Source: CAG-791 sp045130475 (GTDB lineage: Bacteria > Bacillota > Clostridia > Lachnospirales > Lachnospiraceae). From it: a stretch of DNA of 15,891 nt. Shown here one piece after another: positions 1 through 7,145 of this stretch (its first letter is position 1; every line of letters begins with the position of its first letter). Both the position numbers and the translations under genes were made by a program. Location: assembly GCA_045130475.1 (NCBI GenBank), contig JBGUPU010000088.1:1-15891 (forward strand), read 5' to 3'. The notes beneath the pieces are model-generated. The model saw only the letters and a program-made list of their open reading frames with translations, was not told the origin of the DNA and made no database searches.

Positions 1-68
1 TTTACCATGAACCAGTGAGGAGTTGTTTTATATTGTAACCAAAAGAATGCCGTATTTATGCGGCTTCT

Positions 69-85
69 GGCGTTTCGCAAACGCC
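69..85 (+). other. Small hairpin in the leader of the GCS-family gene
   Basis: A perfect 7-bp inverted repeat (GGCGTTT, loop CGC, AAACGCC) lies 33 bases before the start at 119. It has no T-run after it, so it is not an intrinsic terminator. It could be a leader structure or an operator. Nothing else recognisable, including a convincing promoter, was found in bases 1-118. Confidence 0.3.
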
Positions 86-118
86 TACTTGTGATTCATG
101 ATGAAAGGAGAAATACAG

Positions 119-1504
119 ATGGACGCAGCTATCATCCGGCAGGCGCTGGAGGAAAAATACCTGGCGCCGACCAGAAGGGAGCGCCCCCTTTATTCAGGTA
201 TCGAAGTGGAGATGCCTATCCTGAATCTGAAAAAAGAAGCCGTGGATTTTGATATTGTACACAGAACCGCCGAACGCTTTATGGATATCTGCGGGTTTGT
301 GCCCGAAAAGCGGGACGACGAGGGCGAGGTGATCCTGGCGGCGGACCCCGTGACGGGAGACTCTCTCTCTTTCGACTGTTCCTATAACAATCTTGAACTT
401 TCCCTGGGGAAGGCGCAGGATCTGCAGCTGGCGAAAATCCGGTTTTTTCACTACTATGATGTTCTGCAGGAGCTTTTTTCCGCGCACGATTACACATTGA
501 CAGGCATGGGTGTCAATCCGTACCGGATCTACAATCACAATGTCCCGATCCCGAACGGACGCTACCGCATGCTCTTTCATCACCTGCATTCCTACCCGCG
601 ATACCGTTCTCTGCCCATGCATTTTCATCATCACCCGGCTTTCGGGACGTTTTCCAGCGCCTCCCAGGTCCAGCTGGATGTCATGGACACGGACCTCATC
701 ACGATCTTCCGGGCTTTCTCCCGGCTTGAGCCCGTCAAGGCGCTGCTGTTTTCCAATTCTGTCCTTCTGGGGGAGAACGACCAGATGATCTGCGTGCGCG
801 ATATGTTCTGGGAAAACAGCACACATGGGATCAATCCGCACAATGTCGGGATGTATGAATGTGATTTTTACAGTGAGGATGAACTGATTGACTATATTTC
901 CTCGACCAGCATGTACTGCGTGGAACGGGACGGGAAATATCTGAACTTTACACCGACACCGCTCCTGGCCTACATGGAACTTCCCGAAATCGAAGGGGAG
1001 TACTACAATCCCGAGAGCGGAGGCTTTGAGTCTTGCACGATCAAACCGGAACTGGCAGATCTTCAGTATCTGAGGACCTTTAAGTTCGAAGATCTGACCT
1101 ACCGCGGCACTGTGGAGTTCCGCAGCTGCTGCACGCAGCCGATCCGGGACACCTTCTGCGTGGCAGCCTTCCATCTGGGGCTTCTGGAGAAACTCCGGGA
1201 GCTCGACGAACTTCTGGAAAATGACCAGGTGCTGTATCATCACGGTTACACAGCGAGCGAGCTTCGGCACCTCTTCGTGCGGCGGCAGTATCCTCCCTAC
1301 ATTTCCAGGGATGGCCTGAACCGCCTTGTCGGGGAGATTCTGGACCTTGCCCGGCAGGGCCTGGCAGCCCGCGGCATGAATGAAGAGAGTTTCCTGGATC
1401 CCCTTTTTGACAGATGGAACAGGAAATCCAACCCCGCAATGGACATGCTCCGCATGCTGGAAGAAGGCAAAAGCATCGAGGATGTGATTCTGCTCTATCG
1501 ATGA
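119..1504 (+). CDS. Glutamate-cysteine ligase (GCS2) family protein
   Basis: Predicted 461-residue soluble carboxylate-amine ligase of the GCS2 type, which joins glutamate to cysteine (gamma-glutamylcysteine) using ATP. Family-like blocks are seen in order: GIEVEMPI at residues 27-34 (acidic metal/substrate strand), YNNLELSLG near 89-97, SASQVQLDV at 180-188 and RGTVEFRS at 329-336, which resembles the late conserved strand of bacterial GCS. An ATG at 98 is also in frame, but AAAGGAG at 104-110 sits 8 bases before the ATG at 119, so 119 is chosen. No gshB-like ATP-grasp gene or GshAB-type C-terminal extension follows. The gene is monocistronic here or closes an operon that begins outside the window. 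Another amino-acid or peptide ligase of the same fold is possible; the substrate is inferred from family only. Confidence 0.7.
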   Translation: MDAAIIRQALEEKYLAPTRRERPLYSGIEVEMPILNLKKEAVDFDIVHRTAERFMDICGFVPEKRDDEGEVILAADPVTGDSLSFDCSYNNLELSLGKAQDLQLAKIRFFHYYDVLQELFSAHDYTLTGMGVNPYRIYNHNVPIPNGRYRMLFHHLHSYPRYRSLPMHFHHHPAFGTFSSASQVQLDVMDTDLITIFRAFSRLEPVKALLFSNSVLLGENDQMICVRDMFWENSTHGINPHNVGMYECDFYSEDELIDYISSTSMYCVERDGKYLNFTPTPLLAYMELPEIEGEYYNPESGGFESCTIKPELADLQYLRTFKFEDLTYRGTVEFRSCCTQPIRDTFCVAAFHLGLLEKLRELDELLENDQVLYHHGYTASELRHLFVRRQYPPYISRDGLNRLVGEILDLARQGLAARGMNEESFLDPLFDRWNRKSNPAMDMLRMLEEGKSIEDVILLYR

Positions 1505-1684
1505 ACCTCCGCTCCCGTGCGGTGCTGAATCGTGTCCTTTGGAGATGGTACTCTGCTGCTTCCCTATATTGAGGATACTTAGTTACGGTAATGGTTATTT
1601 TGTAGTAAAATAAAAGCAGGAGGATTCATTTAATCGTTCGGGTTTAATCGAAAAACCAATCCATTTTTCAGGGAGGGCATGAAA

Positions 1685-1900
1685 ATGAAATCCATATTGA
1701 TCAAGGACACTACAAGGGAAGAGCGGCAGCAGATCGTCCATCAGGCACTTTGGGGCGCGTGCGGCATCGACTGTGAGTTCTGTTCCGGCTGTGACAACCG
1801 CGGCGGCGGCCGCATAGAAAGTATCTACCAGCCCTATATCGACGGCTTAAAAGAAATCCGGGAGATCAATGCGGAGTACAATGCTCCGTTCGTCCGGTAA
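1685..1900 (+). CDS. Small four-cysteine protein (CX3CX2CX2C)
   Basis: A 71-residue protein of unknown function. It opens with the segment IKDTTREER, followed by Cys26, Cys30, Cys33 and Cys36 (CX3CX2CX2C), a Gly-rich patch, and a helical tail with YIDGLKEIREIN. The general pattern (IKDTTREER start, cysteine cluster, YIDG..EIREIN tail) is one I recall from short conserved clostridial proteins, but I know no assigned function. The spacing would suit a zinc or iron-sulfur site. An ATG at 1679 is only one base after GGGAGGG (1671-1677); the ATG at 1685 has normal spacing and is preferred. No signal peptide or membrane segment is seen. A strong terminator follows, so the gene probably stands alone. 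Confidence 0.7.
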   Translation: MKSILIKDTTREERQQIVHQALWGACGIDCEFCSGCDNRGGGRIESIYQPYIDGLKEIREINAEYNAPFVR

Positions 1901-1951
1901 ACGGTTGTATTGCAATATTTTTTACATCATATCTATAGATAGAATATCTCT

Positions 1952-1979
1952 GCTGCGGCATATTTGCCGCAGCTTTTTT
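1952..1979 (+). terminator. Intrinsic terminator after the four-cysteine gene
   Basis: A perfect 9-bp stem GCTGCGGCA / TGCCGCAGC with a TATT loop is followed at once by six T residues (1974-1979). It lies 51 bases after the stop at 1900, in the right orientation for that gene. Confidence 0.9.
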
Positions 1980-1989
1980 GTCCGTCAGA

Positions 1990-2018
1990 TTGACTTTTCA
2001 CCGAAAACCAAGAATAAT
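1990..2018 (+). promoter_or_regulatory. Sigma-A type promoter for the hydrolase-EamA pair
   Basis: The -35 box is TTGACT (1990-1995) and the -10 box is AATAAT (2013-2018), each 5 of 6 to consensus, with a 17-base spacer. It lies just after the preceding terminator and about 50 bases before the hydrolase start, so transcription would begin near 2025. Confidence 0.6.
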
Positions 2019-2069
2019 TGGACGAAGAAATAGACTCTGGAGGAGAAGATTATTGTACAGGAGGTTATT

Positions 2070-2891
2070 ATGAGCTATTTCACGCTGAAAAGCGGAGAGA
2101 AACTATATTATGAGGATAGGGGACATGGTCCGGAGACAGTGATCATGATGCACGGCTGGACAAACTCTCATGATGTTTATCTGAAGCCTGTTGAAATACT
2201 GCAGGAGCAGGCAAGATGCATTATTTTTGATTTTCGGGGACACGCGGGGAGCAAGGCGGCTAACAGCGGAAGTCCTTCCATGGAAACGCTGGCAGGAGAT
2301 CTGAATGAACTGATTCAGGGCCTCTCACTCTCCAACATCACTCTTCTGGGATGGTCCATGGGCGCAGGCGTCGCACTCAACTATGTCAGGCTCTATGGCT
2401 GCGGCAGCCTGAAACAGATCATTCTCTGTGACATGACGCCGAAGCAGCTCAACGATGAGGAATGGAAGCTTGGGCTGTATCAGGGCAGATATACCAGGGA
2501 AGATATGGAGCGGGATGCAAATAAGGCTTTTTATTCTCTGTATAAGGATTTTGCCATCGGAGCGATTCCAAAGCTGGCTAAAATACCAGGATTTCTCCTT
2601 AAGAGACCCCTGAAAAAAAGACTTGCCAACTGTGATGAATCCGTGCTGAAGAGCCTGGCGGCATCCATGAAAACTCAGGATAACCGCCCGGCAGTCGGAC
2701 AGATCACGGTGCCGGTCACTTATTTTTATGCAGATCCCGGTTCCCTGTTTTCGCCGGCACTTGCAGACTGGTATAAAGAGCATGTGGTGACACCTTACAG
2801 GGCGGTCTGCTTCCCCAATAGTACGCACATGCTGGTCATTAATTACCCTGAGAAATTCGCGGAAGAAGTCAGTACAGCCCTTCGCTCCTGA
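2070..2891 (+). CDS. Alpha/beta hydrolase
   Basis: A 273-residue cytoplasmic alpha/beta-hydrolase fold enzyme. Visible motifs: HGW at 28-30 after a hydrophobic strand (oxyanion region), DFRGHAGS at 54-61, the nucleophile elbow GWSMG at 94-98 with Ser96, a probable acid near Asp222 (ADPGS), and the C-terminal histidine His253 in STHML. A variable cap of roughly residues 128-205 fits the usual layout. The start is fixed by AGGAGG at 2059-2064, five bases before the ATG. An EamA-family membrane gene follows after 28 bases and is probably co-transcribed from the promoter at 1990-2018. The substrate cannot be read from sequence; esterase, peptidase-like or C-C hydrolase activity are all possible for this family. 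Confidence 0.88.
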   Translation: MSYFTLKSGEKLYYEDRGHGPETVIMMHGWTNSHDVYLKPVEILQEQARCIIFDFRGHAGSKAANSGSPSMETLAGDLNELIQGLSLSNITLLGWSMGAGVALNYVRLYGCGSLKQIILCDMTPKQLNDEEWKLGLYQGRYTREDMERDANKAFYSLYKDFAIGAIPKLAKIPGFLLKRPLKKRLANCDESVLKSLAASMKTQDNRPAVGQITVPVTYFYADPGSLFSPALADWYKEHVVTPYRAVCFPNSTHMLVINYPEKFAEEVSTALRS

Positions 2892-2919
2892 AGAGAGCTG
2901 TGAAAGAGGAAGGAATCTT

Positions 2920-3348
2920 ATGTTTTCATATATTTGGCCGATCGCATTGGTGGTGGCATCCAACACGATCTATCAGATCTGTGCAAAATCCGTGCCGGAA
3001 GAGATCAATCCCTTTGCTTCGATCATCGTCACGTACCTGGTAGGAGCGGCAGCAAGTACGATCCTGTACTTTGTGCTTGGCTCCGAAGGGAATCTGATCA
3101 GGGAATTCGGAAAGCTGAATTGGGCTCCCTTTGTCCTTGGTTTTGCCATTGTCGGATTGGAAGCAGGATGGATTTACGCCTATAAAGCGGGCTGGCAGGT
3201 AAGCACAGGGTTCATCGTACAGAGTGCTTTCCTGGCGATGGTGCTCCTGCTCGTCGGATATTTACTCTATCATGAAGCGCTGACCTGGAATAAGCTTGCC
3301 GGCGTAGTGATTTGTTTGATAGGACTGGTTTTCATAAATTACAGATAG
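2920..3348 (+). CDS. Half-size EamA/DMT-family membrane protein
   Basis: A 142-residue integral membrane protein with about five hydrophobic segments (residues 3-21, 33-53, 68-90, 96-117, 124-141) and the end pattern HEALTWNKLAGVVICLIGL typical of one EamA repeat of the drug/metabolite transporter superfamily. Full-length members carry two such repeats, so this would work as a homo- or heterodimer. No partner half-size gene is adjacent. GAGGAAGG at 2906-2913 gives a good ribosome site. Substrates of these small transporters are diverse and cannot be called here. Pairing with the hydrolase suggests a shared metabolite, but this is only inference from spacing. Confidence 0.82.
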   Translation: MFSYIWPIALVVASNTIYQICAKSVPEEINPFASIIVTYLVGAAASTILYFVLGSEGNLIREFGKLNWAPFVLGFAIVGLEAGWIYAYKAGWQVSTGFIVQSAFLAMVLLLVGYLLYHEALTWNKLAGVVICLIGLVFINYR

Positions 3349-3370
3349 ATAAAAAGATTGATAAAAATAG

Positions 3371-3408
3371 AAAAAGCCAGGCGGCATCACAGCCGTCTGG
3401 CTTTTTTT
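3371..3408. terminator. Bidirectional terminator between convergent genes
   Basis: AAAAAGCCAGGCGGC, a short loop, then GCCGTCTGGCTTTTTTT form a stem of at least 10 bp with one G-U pair, flanked by A-residues on the left and a T-run on the right. It lies between the stop of the EamA gene (3348) and the stop of the minus-strand lipoprotein gene (3426) and can end both transcripts. Confidence 0.88.
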
Positions 3409-3425
3409 ACTGTCCGCAGCATATG

Positions 3426-4271
3426 CTACTGTGCTGTGACAGCTGTCCATTCCAGTTTGAGTTCGGATGACTCCATGCCGGCAAAGCGGCTGTCGACAGC
3501 CCTGTTGTAGTCCTGCTCTGTAATGGGAGATCCTTTGCTGTCCAGATAGGTGGTTTGCTCACCTTCTTCCGCGCCCTGGATCTCCATTGATGCCAGATAC
3601 TCCCATTCCGCAGTGCCGTCTTTCAGACAGAGTGCGGCCAGCTGGGAAATGGCATGTGCGGCGCCGTCCCGGGTATTGTTTGTGCAGATGTAGTAGTAAC
3701 GATCGGAATCTTTGTCGTAATAAGAAGGGATTGACTCCAGAATGATCTCAGGCCAGTCATCGATCCCCTCGACATCCACATCGGCGTGATAGAGATTCCT
3801 GACGCCGGAGCCATCGGGCAGGACCTCGTAAAAATGCGCATAGGTAAAAATCCCGCTGCCCTGTGTAGAGGCAGAAAGGACCTCTAAAAGACCGTTGCGG
3901 TCCAGGTCAGTAAAGGTATAATACCAGTCCGGAGAATACTCGTCTTCGTCGAAAGCCCAGAGGCTGCGGTTTTCCTCCAGAATGCGGTGCTGTTCCTCTA
4001 AAGGCAGTCCGCCATCCGGAACTGCCGGGACTTCAGCCGTCTCGCCTTCCGTAGAGGCGGTCGGAGCGGCAGCCGGCATACTTTCTCCGGTCTGCGATGC
4101 TTGGGAGCCGGCTTGGGATGAGGCTTCAACAGTGGTTTCGGATGCAGTTTCAACAGTGGTTCCGGAGGCGGTTTCGGATATGTCCTGAGCTGTATTGCTT
4201 TTTTGTCCGCAGGCTGTAAAAGCCGAAAGAATCATAAACAGCAGAACGACGGACATGGCTTTTTTCATCAT
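3426..4271 (-). CDS. Putative lipoprotein with acidic EF-hand-like loop
   Basis: A 281-residue predicted lipoprotein. The N-terminus MMKKAMSVVLLFMILSAF ends in the lipobox TAC with Cys21, so it should be lipid-anchored on the outer face of the membrane. Residues 22-90 are a low-complexity Ser/Thr/Ala/Glu linker. A compact domain follows, with YTFTDLDRNGLLEV near 118-131; the D-x-D-x-N-G-x-x-E spacing resembles a calcium-binding loop. The start at 4271 is chosen because AAAGGA (4279-4284) lies seven bases upstream. An ATG at 4295 would overlap the stop of the upstream phosphatase gene (ATGA) but has no clear ribosome site. It is probably co-transcribed with the phosphatase, 20 bases away. No function is recognised. 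Confidence 0.82.
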   Translation of the reverse strand: MMKKAMSVVLLFMILSAFTACGQKSNTAQDISETASGTTVETASETTVEASSQAGSQASQTGESMPAAAPTASTEGETAEVPAVPDGGLPLEEQHRILEENRSLWAFDEDEYSPDWYYTFTDLDRNGLLEVLSASTQGSGIFTYAHFYEVLPDGSGVRNLYHADVDVEGIDDWPEIILESIPSYYDKDSDRYYYICTNNTRDGAAHAISQLAALCLKDGTAEWEYLASMEIQGAEEGEQTTYLDSKGSPITEQDYNRAVDSRFAGMESSELKLEWTAVTAQ

Positions 4272-4291
4272 TTGCGATTCCTTTCTCTTCT

Positions 4292-4876
4292 TCATACTTT
4301 GTCCGGGATGTAGGATTTCAAAAAAGTGTGTTTCCCGTCCTTGTATTCGTACACACGGATCTCGCAGTTTTGGGCGCGCTCCCAGTGAAGGCCGTCCGGA
4401 GCATCTTCCAGGTAACCGCACAGAGCCCGCATGATGCCGCCGTGGCAGGCGACAAGTACATTTTCATAGTCCTTCTTCTCGAGATCCTTCAGGAAAGAGA
4501 CGGCTCTTGCCTTCATTGATGAAATGGCTTCAACGCTGGGCGGAGCCGGGAAGATTTTCGGCATGACCCAGTAGGCTGTCATTGCAGGTCCCAGCAGGTA
4601 ATATTTGCGCTTCTCATAAATTCCGAAGTCGGTCTCTATAAGGCGGGGATCCACGATGATCTCGGAGGGGTCGACGCCGCCTATGATGGAACCTGTCAGC
4701 TGTGCGCGCTGGAGGGGGCTGGCGTAGACGGCGTCAAAGCGGACATCGCCGATATTTTTGCGGGATTGTCTGGCCTGTGAAATTCCCTTCTCGTTGAGAG
4801 GGCATTCTACCCTTCCCTGCATACGTCTTGTGCGATTGAGTTCAGTCTGTCCGTGGCGGGTGATCCAGATTTTCAT
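4292..4876 (-). CDS. Histidine phosphatase family protein (phosphoglycerate-mutase-like)
   Basis: A 194-residue cytoplasmic member of the histidine phosphatase superfamily. The RHG motif is at residues 7-9 (TRHGQTELN, phospho-acceptor His8). The second catalytic histidine is His145 in ACHGG, the YASPLQRAQLTG block is at 51-62, and a candidate proton donor Glu81 lies in RLIETDFG. Members include cofactor-dependent mutases, alpha-ribazole phosphatases and sugar phosphatases; none can be chosen from sequence alone, and no cobalamin genes are nearby. An ATG at 4906 lies upstream in frame, but AAGGA at 4886-4890 places the start at 4876. It is the first gene of a two-gene unit with the lipoprotein. 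Confidence 0.88.
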   Translation of the reverse strand: MKIWITRHGQTELNRTRRMQGRVECPLNEKGISQARQSRKNIGDVRFDAVYASPLQRAQLTGSIIGGVDPSEIIVDPRLIETDFGIYEKRKYYLLGPAMTAYWVMPKIFPAPPSVEAISSMKARAVSFLKDLEKKDYENVLVACHGGIMRALCGYLEDAPDGLHWERAQNCEIRVYEYKDGKHTFLKSYIPDKV

Positions 4877-5009
4877 AAATAGGTTTCCTTTTTTATTTTC
4901 AGTCAAAATGGTATCTTATGCTGCCATTCATCATAGCATATTCTGCAAAAAGGTGGTACTGACCGGTTTTACGGCCTGTAAAGATTCCTTTTCTTTTATC
5001 AGAGTATTC

Positions 5010-5039
5010 TTTATACTATACAACGGACGTTTTTACAAG
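5010..5039 (-). promoter_or_regulatory. Possible promoter for the phosphatase-lipoprotein pair
   Basis: On the minus strand, TTGTAA (5039-5034, 4 of 6) and TATAAA (5015-5010, 5 of 6) are 18 bases apart, about 130 bases before the phosphatase start. The -35 side abuts the tandem repeat at 5040-5081. The match is moderate. Confidence 0.35.
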
Positions 5040-5081
5040 CCCGGAAAGCGTTTGCAACTGCCCGGAAAGCCTTTGCAACTG
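5040..5081 (+). repeat. Tandem duplicate of a 21-base unit
   Basis: Two head-to-tail copies of a 21-base unit that begins CCCGGAAAGC and ends TTTGCAACTG (5040-5060 and 5061-5081) differ at one base (G or C at unit position 11). A partial third start, CCGG, follows. The repeat sits in the 323-base region between the divergent phosphatase and XRE genes, next to promoter-like boxes on both sides, so it is a reasonable operator candidate. The rest of that region (4877-5009) shows nothing recognisable. Confidence 0.7.
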
Positions 5082-5085
5082 CCGG

Positions 5086-5139
5086 TTGACAGATTGACAA
5101 ACACGATTGGTGGAATGCAGCTCCGATACAGGATATATT
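5086..5139 (+). promoter_or_regulatory. Candidate promoter region of the XRE regulator
   Basis: Two perfect TTGACA hexamers lie eight bases apart (5086-5091 and 5094-5099). No well-placed -10 box follows either: TGGAAT at 5111-5116 is 19 bases from the first. A TATATT at 5134-5139 lies 17 bases after TGGAAT and could be a separate -10. The region is promoter-like but the exact boxes are uncertain. Confidence 0.35.
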
Positions 5140-5199
5140 CAGAGCAGAAAACATGAGTGCGCAAAGCGCAGGCTGTACTGAGATTGTGGAGGAAATAAG

Positions 5200-6189
5200 A
5201 TGATACTTGCAGATAAGATTATTGAGAACAGAAAGAAAAACGGCTGGTCCCAGGAGGAACTTGCGGAGAAGCTGGGGGTGTCCAGACAATCCGTGTCCAA
5301 GTGGGAGAGTGCCCAGGCGATCCCGGATATGAAGAAAATCCTGCAGCTCTCGGAAGTCTTCGGCGTCAGCACCGATTACCTGATGAAGGATGAGATCGAA
5401 GAGAGACCGTCTGCGGAGCTGGCTCCTGTAGACAACGGCCTGGAAGAGACGGTCAGAAGTGTCTCCATGGAGGAGGCGGTTTCTTTTCTGAAATACAATG
5501 AGACCGCCTCCCGCTGGATCTCCACAGGTGTAATGATCTGTATCCTGTCCCCCGTCCTTTTGATCCTGCTGGGAGGGCTTGCGGAAGCGGGGTTTATCCC
5601 TCTGGAAGAACGCATTGCTGAACTTGGAGGAACAGCGGTCCTTCTGATCATGATTGCCATCGCAGTGGGCATGTTCCTCAGGGAAGGAATGAGAGGGAAA
5701 AAATACGAATACCTGGAAAAGATCGATATCGACACCGAATACGGCGTGAACGGAATGGTCAAGGAAAAGCGGGATGCCTATGCTGAAGCGCACAGCAGAC
5801 GGCTGATCATAGGGGTCATGCTGTGTATTATTTCCGCTGTGCCTCTGCTGGCCGCACACGCGGTCCGGTATTCCAACAACACCGACCTCTTTCCTATACT
5901 GAGTGTGGCATTGCTTCTGATCATGTGCGCCGTCGGTGTCAAGCTGATCGTTCTTACCTGCATCAGGCAGGGCGGCTATGACAGGCTGCTGGAAGAGGGT
6001 GACTATTCCCGTCTTAATAAGAAAGCCGGAAGGTTTGACGGCGTCTACTGGGCAATCGCAACAGCCGTGTATCTGGGCTGGAGCTTTGCGACATCGAACT
6101 GGGAGTTTACCTGGATCGTGTGGCCGGTGGCGGGAGTCCTCTTTGCCGCATACCGGGAGATCATGAAAGCGATTGTCCGCTCGAGATAA
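5200..6189 (+). CDS. Membrane-anchored XRE-family transcriptional regulator
   Basis: A 329-residue protein. Residues 5-62 form a Cro/CI-type helix-turn-helix (WSQEELAEKLGVSRQSVSKWESAQAIP region) that should bind DNA. After a short linker come about six hydrophobic segments (near 107-127, 142-161, 201-222, 230-255, 281-296, 303-320), so the DNA-binding head is probably tethered to the membrane. GGAGG at 5188-5192 is seven bases from the ATG. Such regulators often act on their own promoter or a neighbouring gene and may sense membrane or small-molecule signals. Its target is unknown; the tandem repeat upstream is a candidate autoregulatory site. The last 29 bases overlap the end of folD on the other strand. 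Confidence 0.85.
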   Translation: MILADKIIENRKKNGWSQEELAEKLGVSRQSVSKWESAQAIPDMKKILQLSEVFGVSTDYLMKDEIEERPSAELAPVDNGLEETVRSVSMEEAVSFLKYNETASRWISTGVMICILSPVLLILLGGLAEAGFIPLEERIAELGGTAVLLIMIAIAVGMFLREGMRGKKYEYLEKIDIDTEYGVNGMVKEKRDAYAEAHSRRLIIGVMLCIISAVPLLAAHAVRYSNNTDLFPILSVALLLIMCAVGVKLIVLTCIRQGGYDRLLEEGDYSRLNKKAGRFDGVYWAIATAVYLGWSFATSNWEFTWIVWPVAGVLFAAYREIMKAIVRSR

Positions 6190-7033
6190 ATCTCCTGGCA
6201 GCTTCGATCACATGTCCGATGAGGACGCAGGAAGTGACGCTTCCGACGCCGCCGGGGACCGGTGTGATCGCCTGTACGCAGGGTTCCACATCATCAAAAG
6301 CAACGTCGCCGGAGATGCCGCCCTTTTCTTCATCCCAGTTGATACCGACATCGATGACAACCTGCTGCGGGTTGGTATACTCCTTTGTGACACTGTGGAG
6401 CTGCCCGGAGGCGGCGATCAGAATGTCGGCCTGTCTTGTGATGGAAGGGACGTCAACAGTGCGGGTATGGCAGTTGACGACAGTGGCGTTTTCATGCATC
6501 AGCATCATGCCCACGGGGCGTCCGATGACCAGAGAGCGCCCGATGACAGCGGCCTTTCTTCCCTTGATCGGGATATTGAAATGGTGGAGGATCTCCATGG
6601 CCGCCTGAGCGGTGCAGGGAGGAAAGCCCGTCTTTGTATTTGTAAAAACACCGGCCAGAGACAGATCTGTACAGCCGTCGATATCCTTGGCGGGATTGAG
6701 CATCTGCCTGGCCTTTTCATTGTCCAGATGTCCGGGAAGCGGACGGAAGAGAAGGATGCCGTGAATGGAGTCGTCCTCGTTGACGCTTTTGAGGGTCTCG
6801 TCAAAAACCTCCTGTGTGACGTCGGCGGGAAGGACCACTTTTTTGACGGCGACGCCGACGGTCTCAGCCCTCTTGGTCGCCCCGCGCTCATAGGCCAGGT
6901 CATCGGGGCGCTCCCCGACACGGAAGATACAGAGAGTGGGTGTAAGGCCGGCTTCTTTCAGCTCCTGTGTGTCCTGCTGCATCTGAGTGGTGAGTGCGTC
7001 TGCGACTTCTTTGCCTTTGAGTATTCTAGCCAT
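6161..7033 (-). CDS. folD: FolD: methylenetetrahydrofolate dehydrogenase (cyclohydrolase site altered)
   Basis: A 290-residue cytoplasmic enzyme oxidising 5,10-methylene-THF to methenyl-THF with NAD(P), and in standard FolD also hydrolysing methenyl-THF to 10-formyl-THF. Seen: KDIDG at 116-120 (folate-site Asp119), PPCTAQAAMEIL near 138-149, the Rossmann motif GRSLVIGRP at 165-173, and ITPVPGGVG at 257-264. The usual Y-x3-K pair is here Y48-x5-K54, and the usual Gln in the VQLPLP block is Phe96 (LLFRPLP). AAAGGA at 7041-7046 supports the ATG at 7033; an ATG at 7135 is rejected. fchA, a dedicated cyclohydrolase, lies 112 bases upstream in the same direction. No terminator is seen after the stop, and the gene runs tail to tail into the XRE gene. 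Confidence 0.92.
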   Translation of the reverse strand: MARILKGKEVADALTTQMQQDTQELKEAGLTPTLCIFRVGERPDDLAYERGATKRAETVGVAVKKVVLPADVTQEVFDETLKSVNEDDSIHGILLFRPLPGHLDNEKARQMLNPAKDIDGCTDLSLAGVFTNTKTGFPPCTAQAAMEILHHFNIPIKGRKAAVIGRSLVIGRPVGMMLMHENATVVNCHTRTVDVPSITRQADILIAASGQLHSVTKEYTNPQQVVIDVGINWDEEKGGISGDVAFDDVEPCVQAITPVPGGVGSVTSCVLIGHVIEAARRFISSGQSLS

Positions 7034-7145
7034 AAACAGTTCCTTTCTTACGGAGATGTTGATCTTATTCAAGACACGCTCGCGAGTCCTGCGCGATGAA
7101 GAATAAATAGGCTTCGGGAGATGCTGCCTCTTCAAGGGCCTTGTC

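Noticed and set aside
194..1270. Minus-strand open frame opposite the GCS-family gene
   Set aside because: No motif and no ribosome site; the plus-strand gene has clear family blocks and a good ribosome site.
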